Shown: one piece after another, positions 34,498 to 43,240 of the stretch
Position numbering within the stretch: the stretch's first letter is position 1
How the letters are laid out: each line of letters begins with the position of its first letter
DNA from: Persicobacter diffluens
GTDB taxonomy: Bacteria; Bacteroidota; Bacteroidia; Cytophagales; Cyclobacteriaceae
DNA length: 64,000 bases
NCBI RefSeq assembly: GCF_036244895.1
Contig: NZ_BQKE01000001.1
Span: 2,604,001-2,668,000, forward strand
Direction: 5' to 3'
The notes under the pieces: generated by a model
Database searches by the model: none
What the model was told of the DNA's origin: nothing
What the model saw: the letters and a program-made list of their open reading frames with translations, nothing else
Made by a program: the position numbers and the translations under genes

Positions 34498-34989
34498 ATG
34501 ATTTTTGATAGATACCGAAAACTGGAATCCCTCTTTAACGAATCCCACTTTCCGCAATGGGCCCGAACGCCCGTTTCTGCCCAATATTTCCTGGCCGAAA
34601 AAGAAAAAAACATAGGCAATCTTTACCTCAGCACTCAGGTGGCCATGGCCTTTGAAGATAACCGGCAATTTCAGGTCCTGCTTCGAATGGCTTTCGGCTC
34701 CGAGGCCCACGATCAATTACTGGAAATGGAAGGTAGGTATTTCCCGTGGCTGGAAGATTTTATGAATGAACACCGCGAAATCAACCTTTTGCAGGAGGAA
34801 ATGCATTATACCGACTTTCTTTGCAGAGAAACCCCTACCGGTTTCCCTGCCAATATGCTGAAAATCATTCATCAAAAGGCCCGTCTGCTTATCACCGTAA
34901 ATGGCATGAAACGCTATTGTGAATGGCTTCAAAAAGGACATTTAGGATCTCATTGCTATTTCTTTCTGGGAGAGGCTTTTGAATGTTAA
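34498..34989 (+). CDS. Hypothetical soluble protein, 163 residues
   Basis: I do not recognise a family. It starts at an ATG after a long AT-rich leader; the sequence is helix-rich, with no signal peptide or membrane span, and two cysteines near the C terminus (HCYFFLGEAFEC). Codon use is like its neighbours. Its TAA stop lies inside the GTTAACCCGAATTATCC terminal repeat of the dispersed element. It is isolated, with no operon partner. Confidence 0.65.
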   Translation: MIFDRYRKLESLFNESHFPQWARTPVSAQYFLAEKEKNIGNLYLSTQVAMAFEDNRQFQVLLRMAFGSEAHDQLLEMEGRYFPWLEDFMNEHREINLLQEEMHYTDFLCRETPTGFPANMLKIIHQKARLLITVNGMKRYCEWLQKGHLGSHCYFFLGEAFEC

Positions 34990-35204
34990 CCCGAATTATC
35001 CACCCCTAGGTTCAGGGAGTTACTATAACATTTGCATTATTTGCGCATTTTGAATAGATCCATTTTTTTTAATAGGTCAAATTTTGAGGTAGTCACTATG
35101 TCTTCCTTCATCCGATTAGTTGAAAAAAACGATATAGGAGCTTAATCCTACCTTTTCTCCAACTGCAGCGAAACGAGGAGGTAAAAAGGTGTAATCCGGC
35201 TTAA
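34986..35204 (+). repeat. TIR element copy 4
   Basis: Diverged copy: left end GTTAACCCGAATTATCCACC, right end GGTGTAATCCGGCTTAA, with inner blocks TCCTTCATCCG and CAGCGAAACGAGGAGG. The left end supplies the stop codon of the hypothetical gene. Confidence 0.75.
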
Positions 35205-35297
35205 CGCCGTCACCATCACACTATTATTCAGGTTTTTCCATTTGAAAAATACAGTTAAAAATTGTATTTTAAATAAACAACAAACCCAAAACCTGAA

Positions 35298-36476
35298 ATG
35301 AGAGATGTATTTATCGTGTCGGTAGCCCGCAGCCCGATGGGAAGTTTTATGGGCAAACTTTCCGGCTTCTCCGCCACTGAACTTGGTGCTCATGCCGTAA
35401 AATCTGCTTTAGACAAACTGCCCCAAAATGCTTTCCAACCAGATGAAATATTCATGGGAAACGTGGTTGCTGCCAATCTGGGACAAGCCCCTGCCAAACA
35501 AGTCGCCGTAAAAGCAGGACTCGGATATGAAATCCCCTCCACCCTGATTAATAAAGTGTGCTCCTCCGGCCTTAAAGCGGTCACACTTGCGGCTCAAAGC
35601 ATTATGAGCGGACAAAATGAGGTAGTCGTAGCAGGAGGCATGGAAAGCATGTCTAACATTCCATTTTACCAGCCAAAAGCCAGAACCGGGAATAAATTCG
35701 GACACGTCCAATTAGTGGATGGGCTGGTGCAGGATGGGCTCTTTGAGCCCTATTATAAATTCCCCATGGGCAATTGTGCTGAAAATACGGCCAGAGAAAT
35801 GAAAATTACGCGCCAAATGCAGGATGATTATGCGGTGGAATCCTATACGCGAGCAAAAAGTGCGACGGAGGCTGGTAAATTCAAATCTGAAATAGCGCCC
35901 ATCGCAATCCCACAAAGAAAAGGGGAGCCCATCATTATGGAAGAGGATGAGGAATTCCGAAACGTTAATTTGGATAAAATTCCGCACTTAAAGCCCGTCT
36001 TTGATAAGGAGGGCTCCGTCACTGCTGCCAATGCCTCCACTATTAATGACGGCGCTGCCGCAGTGGTGCTCATGAGTGGAGATAAAGTAGCGGAATTAGG
36101 ACTGAAACCTTTAGCTAAAATCATTTCATTTGCCGATGCCTCTCAGGACCCACTTTGGTTCACCACAGCCCCCACAGTAGCTATCCAAAAGGCATTGTCA
36201 AAAGCCGAAAAGCAAATTGAAGACATTGATTTTTTCGAAATCAATGAAGCTTTCGCGGCTGTCGCCATTGCCAACATCCAGAAACTCAAATTGGATCCTA
36301 CCAAGATTAACGTGTACGGAGGCGCTGTTGCATTAGGACACCCACTAGGCTGCTCCGGTGCCCGGATATTAATCACACTATTAAGTGCATTAAGACAAGA
36401 AACTGGTAACCTTGGTGTTGCAGGAATTTGCAACGGAGGAGGCGGTGCTACAGCTATAATAATTGAAAGACAATAG
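35298..36476 (+). CDS. Acetyl-CoA C-acetyltransferase (thiolase)
   Basis: A 392-residue thiolase that condenses two acetyl-CoA or cleaves 3-ketoacyl-CoA. Active-site cysteine is in VCSSGLKAV (near residue 88), followed by NEAFA (around 345) and the C-terminal GGAVALGHPLGCSGAR. Length and motifs fit the biosynthetic acetoacetyl-CoA thiolase group (AtoB/PhaA-like), although degradative specificity cannot be excluded. Monocistronic with a terminator behind it. Confidence 0.95.
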   Translation: MRDVFIVSVARSPMGSFMGKLSGFSATELGAHAVKSALDKLPQNAFQPDEIFMGNVVAANLGQAPAKQVAVKAGLGYEIPSTLINKVCSSGLKAVTLAAQSIMSGQNEVVVAGGMESMSNIPFYQPKARTGNKFGHVQLVDGLVQDGLFEPYYKFPMGNCAENTAREMKITRQMQDDYAVESYTRAKSATEAGKFKSEIAPIAIPQRKGEPIIMEEDEEFRNVNLDKIPHLKPVFDKEGSVTAANASTINDGAAAVVLMSGDKVAELGLKPLAKIISFADASQDPLWFTTAPTVAIQKALSKAEKQIEDIDFFEINEAFAAVAIANIQKLKLDPTKINVYGGAVALGHPLGCSGARILITLLSALRQETGNLGVAGICNGGGGATAIIIERQ

Positions 36477-36507
36477 ACTCCGAGGAGTTTTATTTCTGCA
36501 AACTGAG

Positions 36508-36537
36508 GGCGTGGGAAACCACGCCTTCTTTTTTTTT
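36508..36537 (+). terminator. Terminator after the thiolase gene
   Basis: Stem GGCGTGG/CCACGCC with a GAAA loop and eight T after a short spacer. Confidence 0.85.
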
Positions 36538-36647
36538 AGTATTTTATAACTTTTTTGAGATTCTCATTTTCAATCCCTAAATTAACAGGCATATTAATAT
36601 TAAAACAAAATTAGAAGTTTTACTCACCAACCTGTATTGATTGTAAA

Positions 36648-38033
36648 ATGTCACTAAAATCTATCCTTCTCTCCACCCTTCCGAAAGGCCTTTCGGAAGA
36701 GGAAGAGTTTAATTATCAGTTAACGAATATTATTTCGTTTTTTCTTACTATAGTAGGTCTTGCTTTCACCTTAATTTCAGCTTTCGTTTTCCCTACCGGT
36801 ATTATATACCCTATTATCGGAACCACTTTTTTTGCTTCTCCGCTATTGCTGAACAAATTTAAGCAGATTGACATCAGTCGTCTAGCTTTAATTATTGGCT
36901 CGGTCATCGCTTTGTCTTTATACCACACTGCATTAAGAAAACCTGGAGATGAATTAATTGTAGGCCTTGCCCTATTGCAATTATCATTCGCTTTAGTAGG
37001 CTTTTTGTTGTTCACCAAAAAAGAAAAAAGTCTTTTTGCTGCTGCCAACCTTATTGCCCTGGGAGGTTTCTTTTACCTGGTAACGGCCAGTGGTAAAAAC
37101 ATTAATGATATGGATATTTCGGTTTTCACTACCGGATTCATGCATTACATTGCAGTGTTTGCCGCCCTGATTATTGCGTTTTTTATCATGTTGACCTTCC
37201 GTTATATCAATACCCAAAATCAGAATAAAACTTTGGTATTGATGAAGGATGTTCAAAAGCAACAAGAAGAGATGTCGGTGAAGAACGACGAGCTGAATAA
37301 ATACATCGGTGAAATCGAGATCAAACAGGAAGAGGACAAGCAACGACAATGGATCGCTGAGGGACAGTCCAAAGTAGATCACTTACTTCGAACAGAAGAG
37401 GATAAGGATGCCGTATTTGATAAGTTACTTAGCTTTTTGGTAAAATATATGGGTGTTAACCAGGGAGCTGTTTTTTTGGTAGAAAACCAGGAAAACAATG
37501 ACGAATACCTTAAAATGGCAGGCTGCTATGCCTATGATCGAAAAAAGTACCTGGACAAGCGAATCAACATTGGAGAGGGACTTATCGGGCAATGCTTTTT
37601 AGAAAAGGAACGCATCTTCCTCACCGAAATTCCGGAGAATTATGTAAATATTACTTCCGGCCTTGGAAGTGCGAACCCGACCAACCTGATTATTATCCCC
37701 TTCCTTTACAATGAAGAGGTGGTAGCCGTAATTGAATTGGCCTCCTTCGATATTATTCCGGAACACCAGATTACCTTCCTTGAAAATATGGGCCAAAGTG
37801 TGGCGGCTTTCGTGATGAATCATCGTGTGAATATTCGTACGCAAAAGCTTTTGGAAGAATCGCAGATGAATGCCGAAATGCTAAGAGCGCAAGAAGAAGA
37901 AATGAGACAAAATATGGAAGAGCTTACTGCTACTCAGGAAGAGGCAGAAAGAAGAACCCTCGCTTTCCAGAAAGAGTTAGCAGCTAAAAATGAAGAAATA
38001 GAAAACCTAAAATTAAGACTTCAGCAAGTCTAA
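36648..38033 (+). CDS. Membrane GAF-domain signalling-like protein
   Basis: A 461-residue protein with about six N-terminal membrane spans (residues 25-190), a coiled coil (about 195-245), a GAF domain (about 245-395: FDKLLSFLVKYMGVNQGAVFLV..., GEGLIGQCFLEKERIFLTEIP, TNLIIIPFLYNEEVVAVIEL) and a C-terminal coiled coil rich in Glu. No kinase or cyclase output domain follows, so it may signal through a partner or be a structural sensor. Such GAF/coiled-coil membrane proteins are common in Bacteroidota. Monocistronic. Confidence 0.85.
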   Translation: MSLKSILLSTLPKGLSEEEEFNYQLTNIISFFLTIVGLAFTLISAFVFPTGIIYPIIGTTFFASPLLLNKFKQIDISRLALIIGSVIALSLYHTALRKPGDELIVGLALLQLSFALVGFLLFTKKEKSLFAAANLIALGGFFYLVTASGKNINDMDISVFTTGFMHYIAVFAALIIAFFIMLTFRYINTQNQNKTLVLMKDVQKQQEEMSVKNDELNKYIGEIEIKQEEDKQRQWIAEGQSKVDHLLRTEEDKDAVFDKLLSFLVKYMGVNQGAVFLVENQENNDEYLKMAGCYAYDRKKYLDKRINIGEGLIGQCFLEKERIFLTEIPENYVNITSGLGSANPTNLIIIPFLYNEEVVAVIELASFDIIPEHQITFLENMGQSVAAFVMNHRVNIRTQKLLEESQMNAEMLRAQEEEMRQNMEELTATQEEAERRTLAFQKELAAKNEEIENLKLRLQQV

Positions 38034-38057
38034 AAAGTAGGCTTTCAAAAAATGATA

Positions 38058-38090
38058 AAAGCCCGGAAATATTCCGGGCTTTTTTATTTA
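38058..38090 (+). terminator. Terminator after the GAF gene
   Basis: Stem AAAGCCCGGAA/TTCCGGGCTTT with a 3-base loop and T run. Confidence 0.92.
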
Positions 38091-38200
38091 CTATAGATTT
38101 ATTACAAAATTCATTAGTAATGATGTGAGGCGCTACCAAAAAAACAAAAAAGTTATTTTTCAAACAAAGCCTCGAGTCTCAACCGAAGCAATAATACATC

Positions 38201-38410
38201 CTTAAGCCGGATTGTTCATGCTTAAACCCTCAATCAGATACAGGCGGGGAAAATAAACCAACAGCTCCCTATTTCATTTTTTTCCCCAACAGGCAATTGA
38301 ATAGGCAAAAAGCAAGCTTACCGAAATAGGGTGTGGTAAAATTTTTGAAACTACCCTCAACGCAAGGTATTGAATTAATAGGTTAGTTATTTTGAATCTG
38401 GTAGTGCATA
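38201..38410 (-). repeat. TIR element copy 5 (degenerate)
   Basis: Starts CTTAAGCCGGATTGTTCATGCTTAAA and keeps the blocks TTTTTTTCCCCAAC and AAAAGCAAGCTTACCGAAAT. The other end is not clear, so the right boundary is approximate. It lies between the GAF gene and leuB, beyond the leuB terminator. Confidence 0.6.
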
Positions 38411-38574
38411 ATTGAGCAAATACCACTATACTCAGTTCGTCCTGGCAAATAGAGAGGGCCAGCAAAATTATTGAAGCTCCTTTTTTTACTGATCTAAGTG
38501 AAGCCAGTTGGCTAAAAAAGCGCCCCTACCGATGTCTCAAACAACCTCAGGAAGATCACCCCGAAAAAGACACA

Positions 38575-38614
38575 AAAAAACCCACTCTACTCTTTCAAGT
38601 AAAAGCGGGTAACA
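38575..38614 (-). terminator. Terminator of the leu operon
   Basis: On the minus strand, ACCCGCTTTTACTT and GAGTAGAGTGGGT form an imperfect stem with a GAAA loop followed by seven T. Confidence 0.7.
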
Positions 38615-38658
38615 AACAACAGAATATTCTTAATAAAAAGGTGTTAAAGGACTTTTAA

Positions 38659-39735
38659 TTAAGCTGAGACTGTATCTTTTATCTGCGCAGCGATAAAATC
38701 ACCTACTGCGGTAGTACTTTGCGGTGCGGCTTTGTTCACATCCTCTGTGGCAAATCCTTCATCCAAAGCGAAGTCAACGGCTTTGCGCACATCCTCTGCG
38801 GCATCAAACAACTCCAAGTGGTCCAGCATCATCGCTACAGACAAAATGGTGGCCATTGGGTTAGCAATGTTTTTACCGGCAGCCTGAGGATAAGAACCGT
38901 GAATCGGCTCAAAAAGGGAAGAGCCTGTTCCGACAGAAGCCGAAGGCAACATCCCCAAAGAACCGGAAATGATAGAGGCTTCATCCGAGATGATATCCCC
39001 GAACATATTCTCGGTTAATACCACATCAAATTGTTTCGGATTCAAAATCACCTGCATGGCGGCATTGTCCACAAACAGATAATCTACTTCTACAGAAGGA
39101 TAATCCGCGGACATTTCCTGTACTACTTTTCTCCACAGGCGGGAGGTTTCCAATACATTGGCTTTGTCCACCAAGGTTAGTTTATTGCGGCGCTGAGTGG
39201 CAGCTTTGAATGCCAGGTGTGCAATTCGCTCAATTTCAGAACGCTCGTAAACACAGTGGTCATAAGCTTTGTCTTCACCTTCTTTACCTTTGGCGCCAAA
39301 ATAAATCCCTCCGGTCAGCTCGCGGTAAATCACGAAATCGGCTCCTTCCAAACGCTCCGGTTTAATCGGTGCTTGATCCAATAGTGCATTGAAAGTACGG
39401 ATGGGACGAATGTTGGTAAACAAGCCCAAGGCTTTACGAATGGCCAACAATCCCTGCTCCGGACGCACCTTGGCATTCGGGTCGTTATCGAATTTTGGAT
39501 CGCCTACCGCACCCAGCAAAACAGCATCCGCTTGCTGACAGGCGGTTACTGTATCCGCTGGTAGCGCGTCACCGGTGGCATCAATGGCAGCGGCGCCGAT
39601 CAATCCTTCGGTGAATTCAAAATTTACTCCATACTTTTCCGACACGGCTTGAAGCACTTTTTGTGCCTGAGCAACAATCTCCGGACCGATTCCATCGCCC
39701 GGTAAAACAGTTATATTCTTAGTGACTTTAGACAT
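38659..39735 (-). CDS. leuB: 3-isopropylmalate dehydrogenase
   Basis: Cytoplasmic NAD-dependent enzyme of leucine biosynthesis, oxidatively decarboxylating 3-isopropylmalate. The N terminus VLPGDGIGPEIVAQA and the substrate-loop region RELTGGIYFG, plus DNAAMQ and NMFGDIISDEAS, are hallmarks. Length 358. Last gene of leuACDB, starting 2 bp after the leuD stop. Confidence 0.97.
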   Translation of the reverse strand: MSKVTKNITVLPGDGIGPEIVAQAQKVLQAVSEKYGVNFEFTEGLIGAAAIDATGDALPADTVTACQQADAVLLGAVGDPKFDNDPNAKVRPEQGLLAIRKALGLFTNIRPIRTFNALLDQAPIKPERLEGADFVIYRELTGGIYFGAKGKEGEDKAYDHCVYERSEIERIAHLAFKAATQRRNKLTLVDKANVLETSRLWRKVVQEMSADYPSVEVDYLFVDNAAMQVILNPKQFDVVLTENMFGDIISDEASIISGSLGMLPSASVGTGSSLFEPIHGSYPQAAGKNIANPMATILSVAMMLDHLELFDAAEDVRKAVDFALDEGFATEDVNKAAPQSTTAVGDFIAAQIKDTVSA

Positions 39736-39737
39736 CT

Positions 39738-40322
39738 TTATTTTGCTTGTTCGTATGCTTCAATTTCAGGGGTAATGCTCAACAGGAAGTCGATATCATT
39801 CAAACCTTCCATCAGGCAGTGTTTTTTGTAACCGTTGATCTCAAAAGATTCTGAAAGTGAAGTGCCCTCAATTTTAATGGTCTGCGCCCCCAAATCCACC
39901 GTTACCTCGGTTTTAGGATCTGCTTCAGCGCGGCTGAAAAGTTCCTCCAAAAATTCAGGAGACACCTCTACCGGCAACAAGCCATTGTTGGTACAGTTAT
40001 TCTTAAAAATATCGGCAAAGGCTGAAGAAACTACCACGCGGAAACCGTAATCATAAACTGCCCAGGCAGCATGTTCACGAGAGGAACCGGAACCGAAATT
40101 TCTCCCGGCCACCAATACTTTACCGCTGTATTTGCCGGTATTGAAAATAAAATCTTCATTCACCGATCCGTCTTTTTGATATCTCCAGTCGCGAAATAAA
40201 TTATCTCCAAAGCCCTCACGGGAAGTAGCCTTCAGGAAACGTGCAGGGATAATCTGATCAGTGTCCACATTCTCATTGCGAAGTGGAATATAAGTTGAAT
40301 TAACTATTTTTAGCTTTTCCAT
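39738..40322 (-). CDS. leuD: 3-isopropylmalate dehydratase, small subunit
   Basis: Small subunit of isopropylmalate isomerase, 194 residues; the swivel-domain motif NVDTDQIIPARFLK is near residue 20, followed by GSGSSREHAAWAVYDYGFRVVV. Works with LeuC, encoded 20 bp upstream. Confidence 0.97.
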   Translation of the reverse strand: MEKLKIVNSTYIPLRNENVDTDQIIPARFLKATSREGFGDNLFRDWRYQKDGSVNEDFIFNTGKYSGKVLVAGRNFGSGSSREHAAWAVYDYGFRVVVSSAFADIFKNNCTNNGLLPVEVSPEFLEELFSRAEADPKTEVTVDLGAQTIKIEGTSLSESFEINGYKKHCLMEGLNDIDFLLSITPEIEAYEQAK

Positions 40323-40342
40323 GATGTTCGTTCAATAAAAAA

Positions 40343-41728
40343 TTATGCTTCCACTACCACTCCTGAAATCGCTGCTTTCGCTGCAGTAATCGGCGAAGCC
40401 AAAAGCGTACGGGAACCAGGACCTTGACGGCCTTCGAAATTTCGGTTAGAGGTAGAAACGCAATAGCTTCCTGCCGGAATTTTATCATCATTCATGGCCA
40501 GACACGCAGAACAACCCGGCTGACGAAGCTCAAATCCCGCCTCATTCAATACCTGCTTAATCCCCTCTTCAATAGCTTGCTCTTCCACTAATTTGGAGCC
40601 TGGAACAATCCATGCGGTCACGTGATCCGCCTTCTTATGGCCTTTTACCACCTCCGCAACGGCACGTAAATCTTCGATACGGCCATTAGTACAGGATCCG
40701 ATGAACACATAATCGATCTTCTTACCTGCAATGGCATCTCCTTCTCGGAAATCCATATAATCCAAAGCCTTGGCAAGGGTGCGTTTCTCCGTATCATCCA
40801 CCTCGTCTGCTGTTGGAATATGATCACTCAAGCCAATCCCCATTCCCGGATTAGTTCCGAAAGTAATCATGGCCGGAATCTGCTGGGCATCATAATGGTA
40901 TTCCTTATCAAAAACAGCTTCTTCTTCTGTAAATAGCTGAGACCATTCGGCTACTGCTTTTTCGAAGTCAGCGCCCTTAGGCACTTCCTGACGACCTTCC
41001 AAATAATCGAAAGTGGTTTGGTCCGGGGCAATTAAACCTCCACGTGCCCCCATCTCGATACTCATATTACAAACCGTCATTCGCTCTTCCATGGTCATAT
41101 TCCGGAAAGTAGAACCTGCGAACTCTACAAAATACCCCGTCCCACCGGAAGTCGTTAGTTTAGAAATCACATAAAGCACCACATCCTTAGCGGTAACGCC
41201 TGCTTTTAGCGCTCCATCCACATTGATTCGCATTTGCTTGGGCTTACGCTGCATCAAACACTGGGTGGTCAACACCATCTCTACTTCAGAAGTACCAATA
41301 CCAAAGGCAATCGCGCCAAAAGCACCGTGGGTGGAAGTATGCGAATCACCACAAACGATGGTCATACCCGGCTGGGTAAATCCCATTTCCGGACCAATCA
41401 CATGGACAATCCCCTGGTGTTTATGATTCAAACCAAAAGCTTCAATTCCATGATTGGCACAGTTCTCTTCCAGGGTTTTCACCTGCTTAGCTGAAAGCTC
41501 ATCTTTGATCGGCAGATGCTGATCGATGGTCGGAACATTGTGATCAGCCGTTGCGGTCACTAAATCCGGACGACGCACTTTCATTCCGCGCGCATCCAAA
41601 CCGGCAAAGGCTTGTGGGGAAGTCACTTCATGAACGTAGTGACGATCGATATAAAAAACGCATGGGCCATTTTCAATTTCTTTAACCACATGCTTTTCCC
41701 AGATTTTATCAAATAAGGTCTTTTTCAT
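40343..41728 (-). CDS. leuC: 3-isopropylmalate dehydratase, large subunit
   Basis: Large [4Fe-4S] subunit of the isomerase. Cluster cysteines are seen in FIGSCTNGR and in QPGCSACLAMN; DHNVPT lies near the N terminus. The start was placed at the ATG at 41728 (MKKTLFDKIWEKHVV), the usual N terminus; the adjacent ATG at 41731 is equally possible. The open frame continues upstream through the intergenic hairpin, but those 32 codons are not family-like. Second gene of the operon, 118 bp after leuA. Confidence 0.96.
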   Translation of the reverse strand: MKKTLFDKIWEKHVVKEIENGPCVFYIDRHYVHEVTSPQAFAGLDARGMKVRRPDLVTATADHNVPTIDQHLPIKDELSAKQVKTLEENCANHGIEAFGLNHKHQGIVHVIGPEMGFTQPGMTIVCGDSHTSTHGAFGAIAFGIGTSEVEMVLTTQCLMQRKPKQMRINVDGALKAGVTAKDVVLYVISKLTTSGGTGYFVEFAGSTFRNMTMEERMTVCNMSIEMGARGGLIAPDQTTFDYLEGRQEVPKGADFEKAVAEWSQLFTEEEAVFDKEYHYDAQQIPAMITFGTNPGMGIGLSDHIPTADEVDDTEKRTLAKALDYMDFREGDAIAGKKIDYVFIGSCTNGRIEDLRAVAEVVKGHKKADHVTAWIVPGSKLVEEQAIEEGIKQVLNEAGFELRQPGCSACLAMNDDKIPAGSYCVSTSNRNFEGRQGPGSRTLLASPITAAKAAISGVVVEA

Positions 41729-41783
41729 CATTGCTGCATTGTTGAGTAGGATGGCTAGGCATCCGATAGTAGGGCAAAAAAGG

Positions 41784-41819
41784 AAAGGCGAATTGCAGCA
41801 ATTGCTGCAATGCCTTTCG
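41784..41819 (-). promoter_or_regulatory. Intercistronic stem-loop between leuA and leuC
   Basis: A perfect 18-base palindrome TTGCAGCAATTGCTGCAA (41794-41811) is enclosed by GAAAGGC/GCCTTTC arms. It could be an RNA stabilising or processing hairpin, an attenuator or an operator. It has no T run, so it is not a simple terminator. Confidence 0.6.
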
Positions 41820-41846
41820 AACAACATAAACCCAAATGAATATTAT

Positions 41847-42989
41847 TTAAGCGATAAGCAGGTGAAGGTCATTATCCTCAATCACCTTTTTCTCATCTGC
41901 CATTTTTAAGAATTTCTCATAGATAGAGTCCAACGCTCCGCCTTCTACTTTGTGGCCAATGCCCTCCAAACGGTAGCGTAATGCTGCACGACCTGAGCGA
42001 GCAGTCAAAATAATTTCGGAAGAATCCACCCCTACATCTTTAGGATCAATCACTTCATAGTTTTCACGGTGTTTCAACACCCCATCCTGATGGATGCCGG
42101 AGGAATGCGCAAAAGCATTTCTTCCCACAATCGCTTTATTAGGCTGTACCGGCATACGCATCATCGTCGAGACAAGCTTGCTGGTTTTGGCTAATTGGAT
42201 GGATTGAATTTTGGTATAGAGATCCAAATATGGATGACTTTTCAAAATCATGGCGACTTCCTCCAGGGAGGTATTCCCTGCACGTTCGCCAATCCCATTC
42301 ATGGTAACTTCCACCTGACGCGCACCATTCATTACCCCCGCAACTGAATTGGCTGTCGCCATTCCCAAATCATTATGACAATGCGTTGAAATAATCGCCT
42401 TATCGATATTGGGAACGTTATTTTTCAGGTAGGCGATCTTAGCCCCATACTCGTTTGGTAAACAATAACCGGTAGTATCCGGAATATTTACCACATCTGC
42501 ACCGGCCTTAATCATGGCCTCCACCACACGTGCCAGGAACTCATTATCGGTACGTCCGGCATCTTCTGCATAAAATTCCACCTGCTCAGCAAAGTTCTTC
42601 GCATATTTTACTGCTTCCACTCCGCGTCGGATGATTTCTTCCGGATTCGAGTTGAATTTATATTTTATATGATAGTCTGAAGTCCCTATTCCGGTATGAA
42701 TACGACCTCTGTGGGCATATCTTAATGATTGGGCAGCTACTTCAATGTCTTTTTTCACTGCTCGGGTTAGCGCACAAATTACGGGCTCCCTCACGGCTTT
42801 ACACACTGCCTCCACCGCTTCGAAATCACCAGGAGAGGAAATGGGAAAGCCTGCCTCGATAATATCCACGCCGAGGCTTTCCAGGGCCTGCGCTACAATT
42901 ACCTTTTCATCAGTATTTAGCTGGCATCCCGGCACCTGCTCACCATCTCTTAGGGTGGTATCGAAGATATATACTTTCTCTTTATCCAT
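41847..42989 (-). CDS. leuA: 2-isopropylmalate synthase, short form
   Basis: First enzyme of leucine biosynthesis, condensing 2-oxoisovalerate with acetyl-CoA. It begins VYIFDTTLRDGEQVPGCQL and has the HCHNDLGMATANS metal-binding motif (near residue 200) and GNTSLEEVAM. At 380 residues it stops after the linker and lacks the roughly 130-residue C-terminal leucine-binding regulatory domain of longer LeuA proteins, so classical feedback inhibition at that domain is not expected. Homocitrate or citramalate synthases are alternatives, but the leuCDB context argues for LeuA. Confidence 0.93.
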   Translation of the reverse strand: MDKEKVYIFDTTLRDGEQVPGCQLNTDEKVIVAQALESLGVDIIEAGFPISSPGDFEAVEAVCKAVREPVICALTRAVKKDIEVAAQSLRYAHRGRIHTGIGTSDYHIKYKFNSNPEEIIRRGVEAVKYAKNFAEQVEFYAEDAGRTDNEFLARVVEAMIKAGADVVNIPDTTGYCLPNEYGAKIAYLKNNVPNIDKAIISTHCHNDLGMATANSVAGVMNGARQVEVTMNGIGERAGNTSLEEVAMILKSHPYLDLYTKIQSIQLAKTSKLVSTMMRMPVQPNKAIVGRNAFAHSSGIHQDGVLKHRENYEVIDPKDVGVDSSEIILTARSGRAALRYRLEGIGHKVEGGALDSIYEKFLKMADEKKVIEDNDLHLLIA

Positions 42990-43107
42990 ATTTGTGAATC
43001 GTTATTAGGATATATTCATTAGGGTTTTTAACAAAAAAATATTTTTTTAGACTTTTATCTGAAGCCATTCCGTGGGATATTCCCGTTCTATTATCTTATT
43101 ATGGTTT

Positions 43108-43140
43108 CAAATGTATTGGAATAGGGCTTTGTAGGAAAAA
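43108..43140 (-). promoter_or_regulatory. Candidate promoter of the leu operon
   Basis: On the minus strand TACATTTG (43108-43115) matches TAnnTTTG exactly; a T-rich stretch lies about 19 bases upstream as -33. It predicts a leader of about 110 bases. I saw no leader peptide with repeated leucine codons. Confidence 0.5.
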
Positions 43141-43240
43141 CATAAATTACAATCTTATACGAAGCCCAAAACGGACTTTAACAACACAAAAACCTTGACT
43201 AACAGCTTTCTACCCCTGTTTTTCAGGAATTACAGATACT

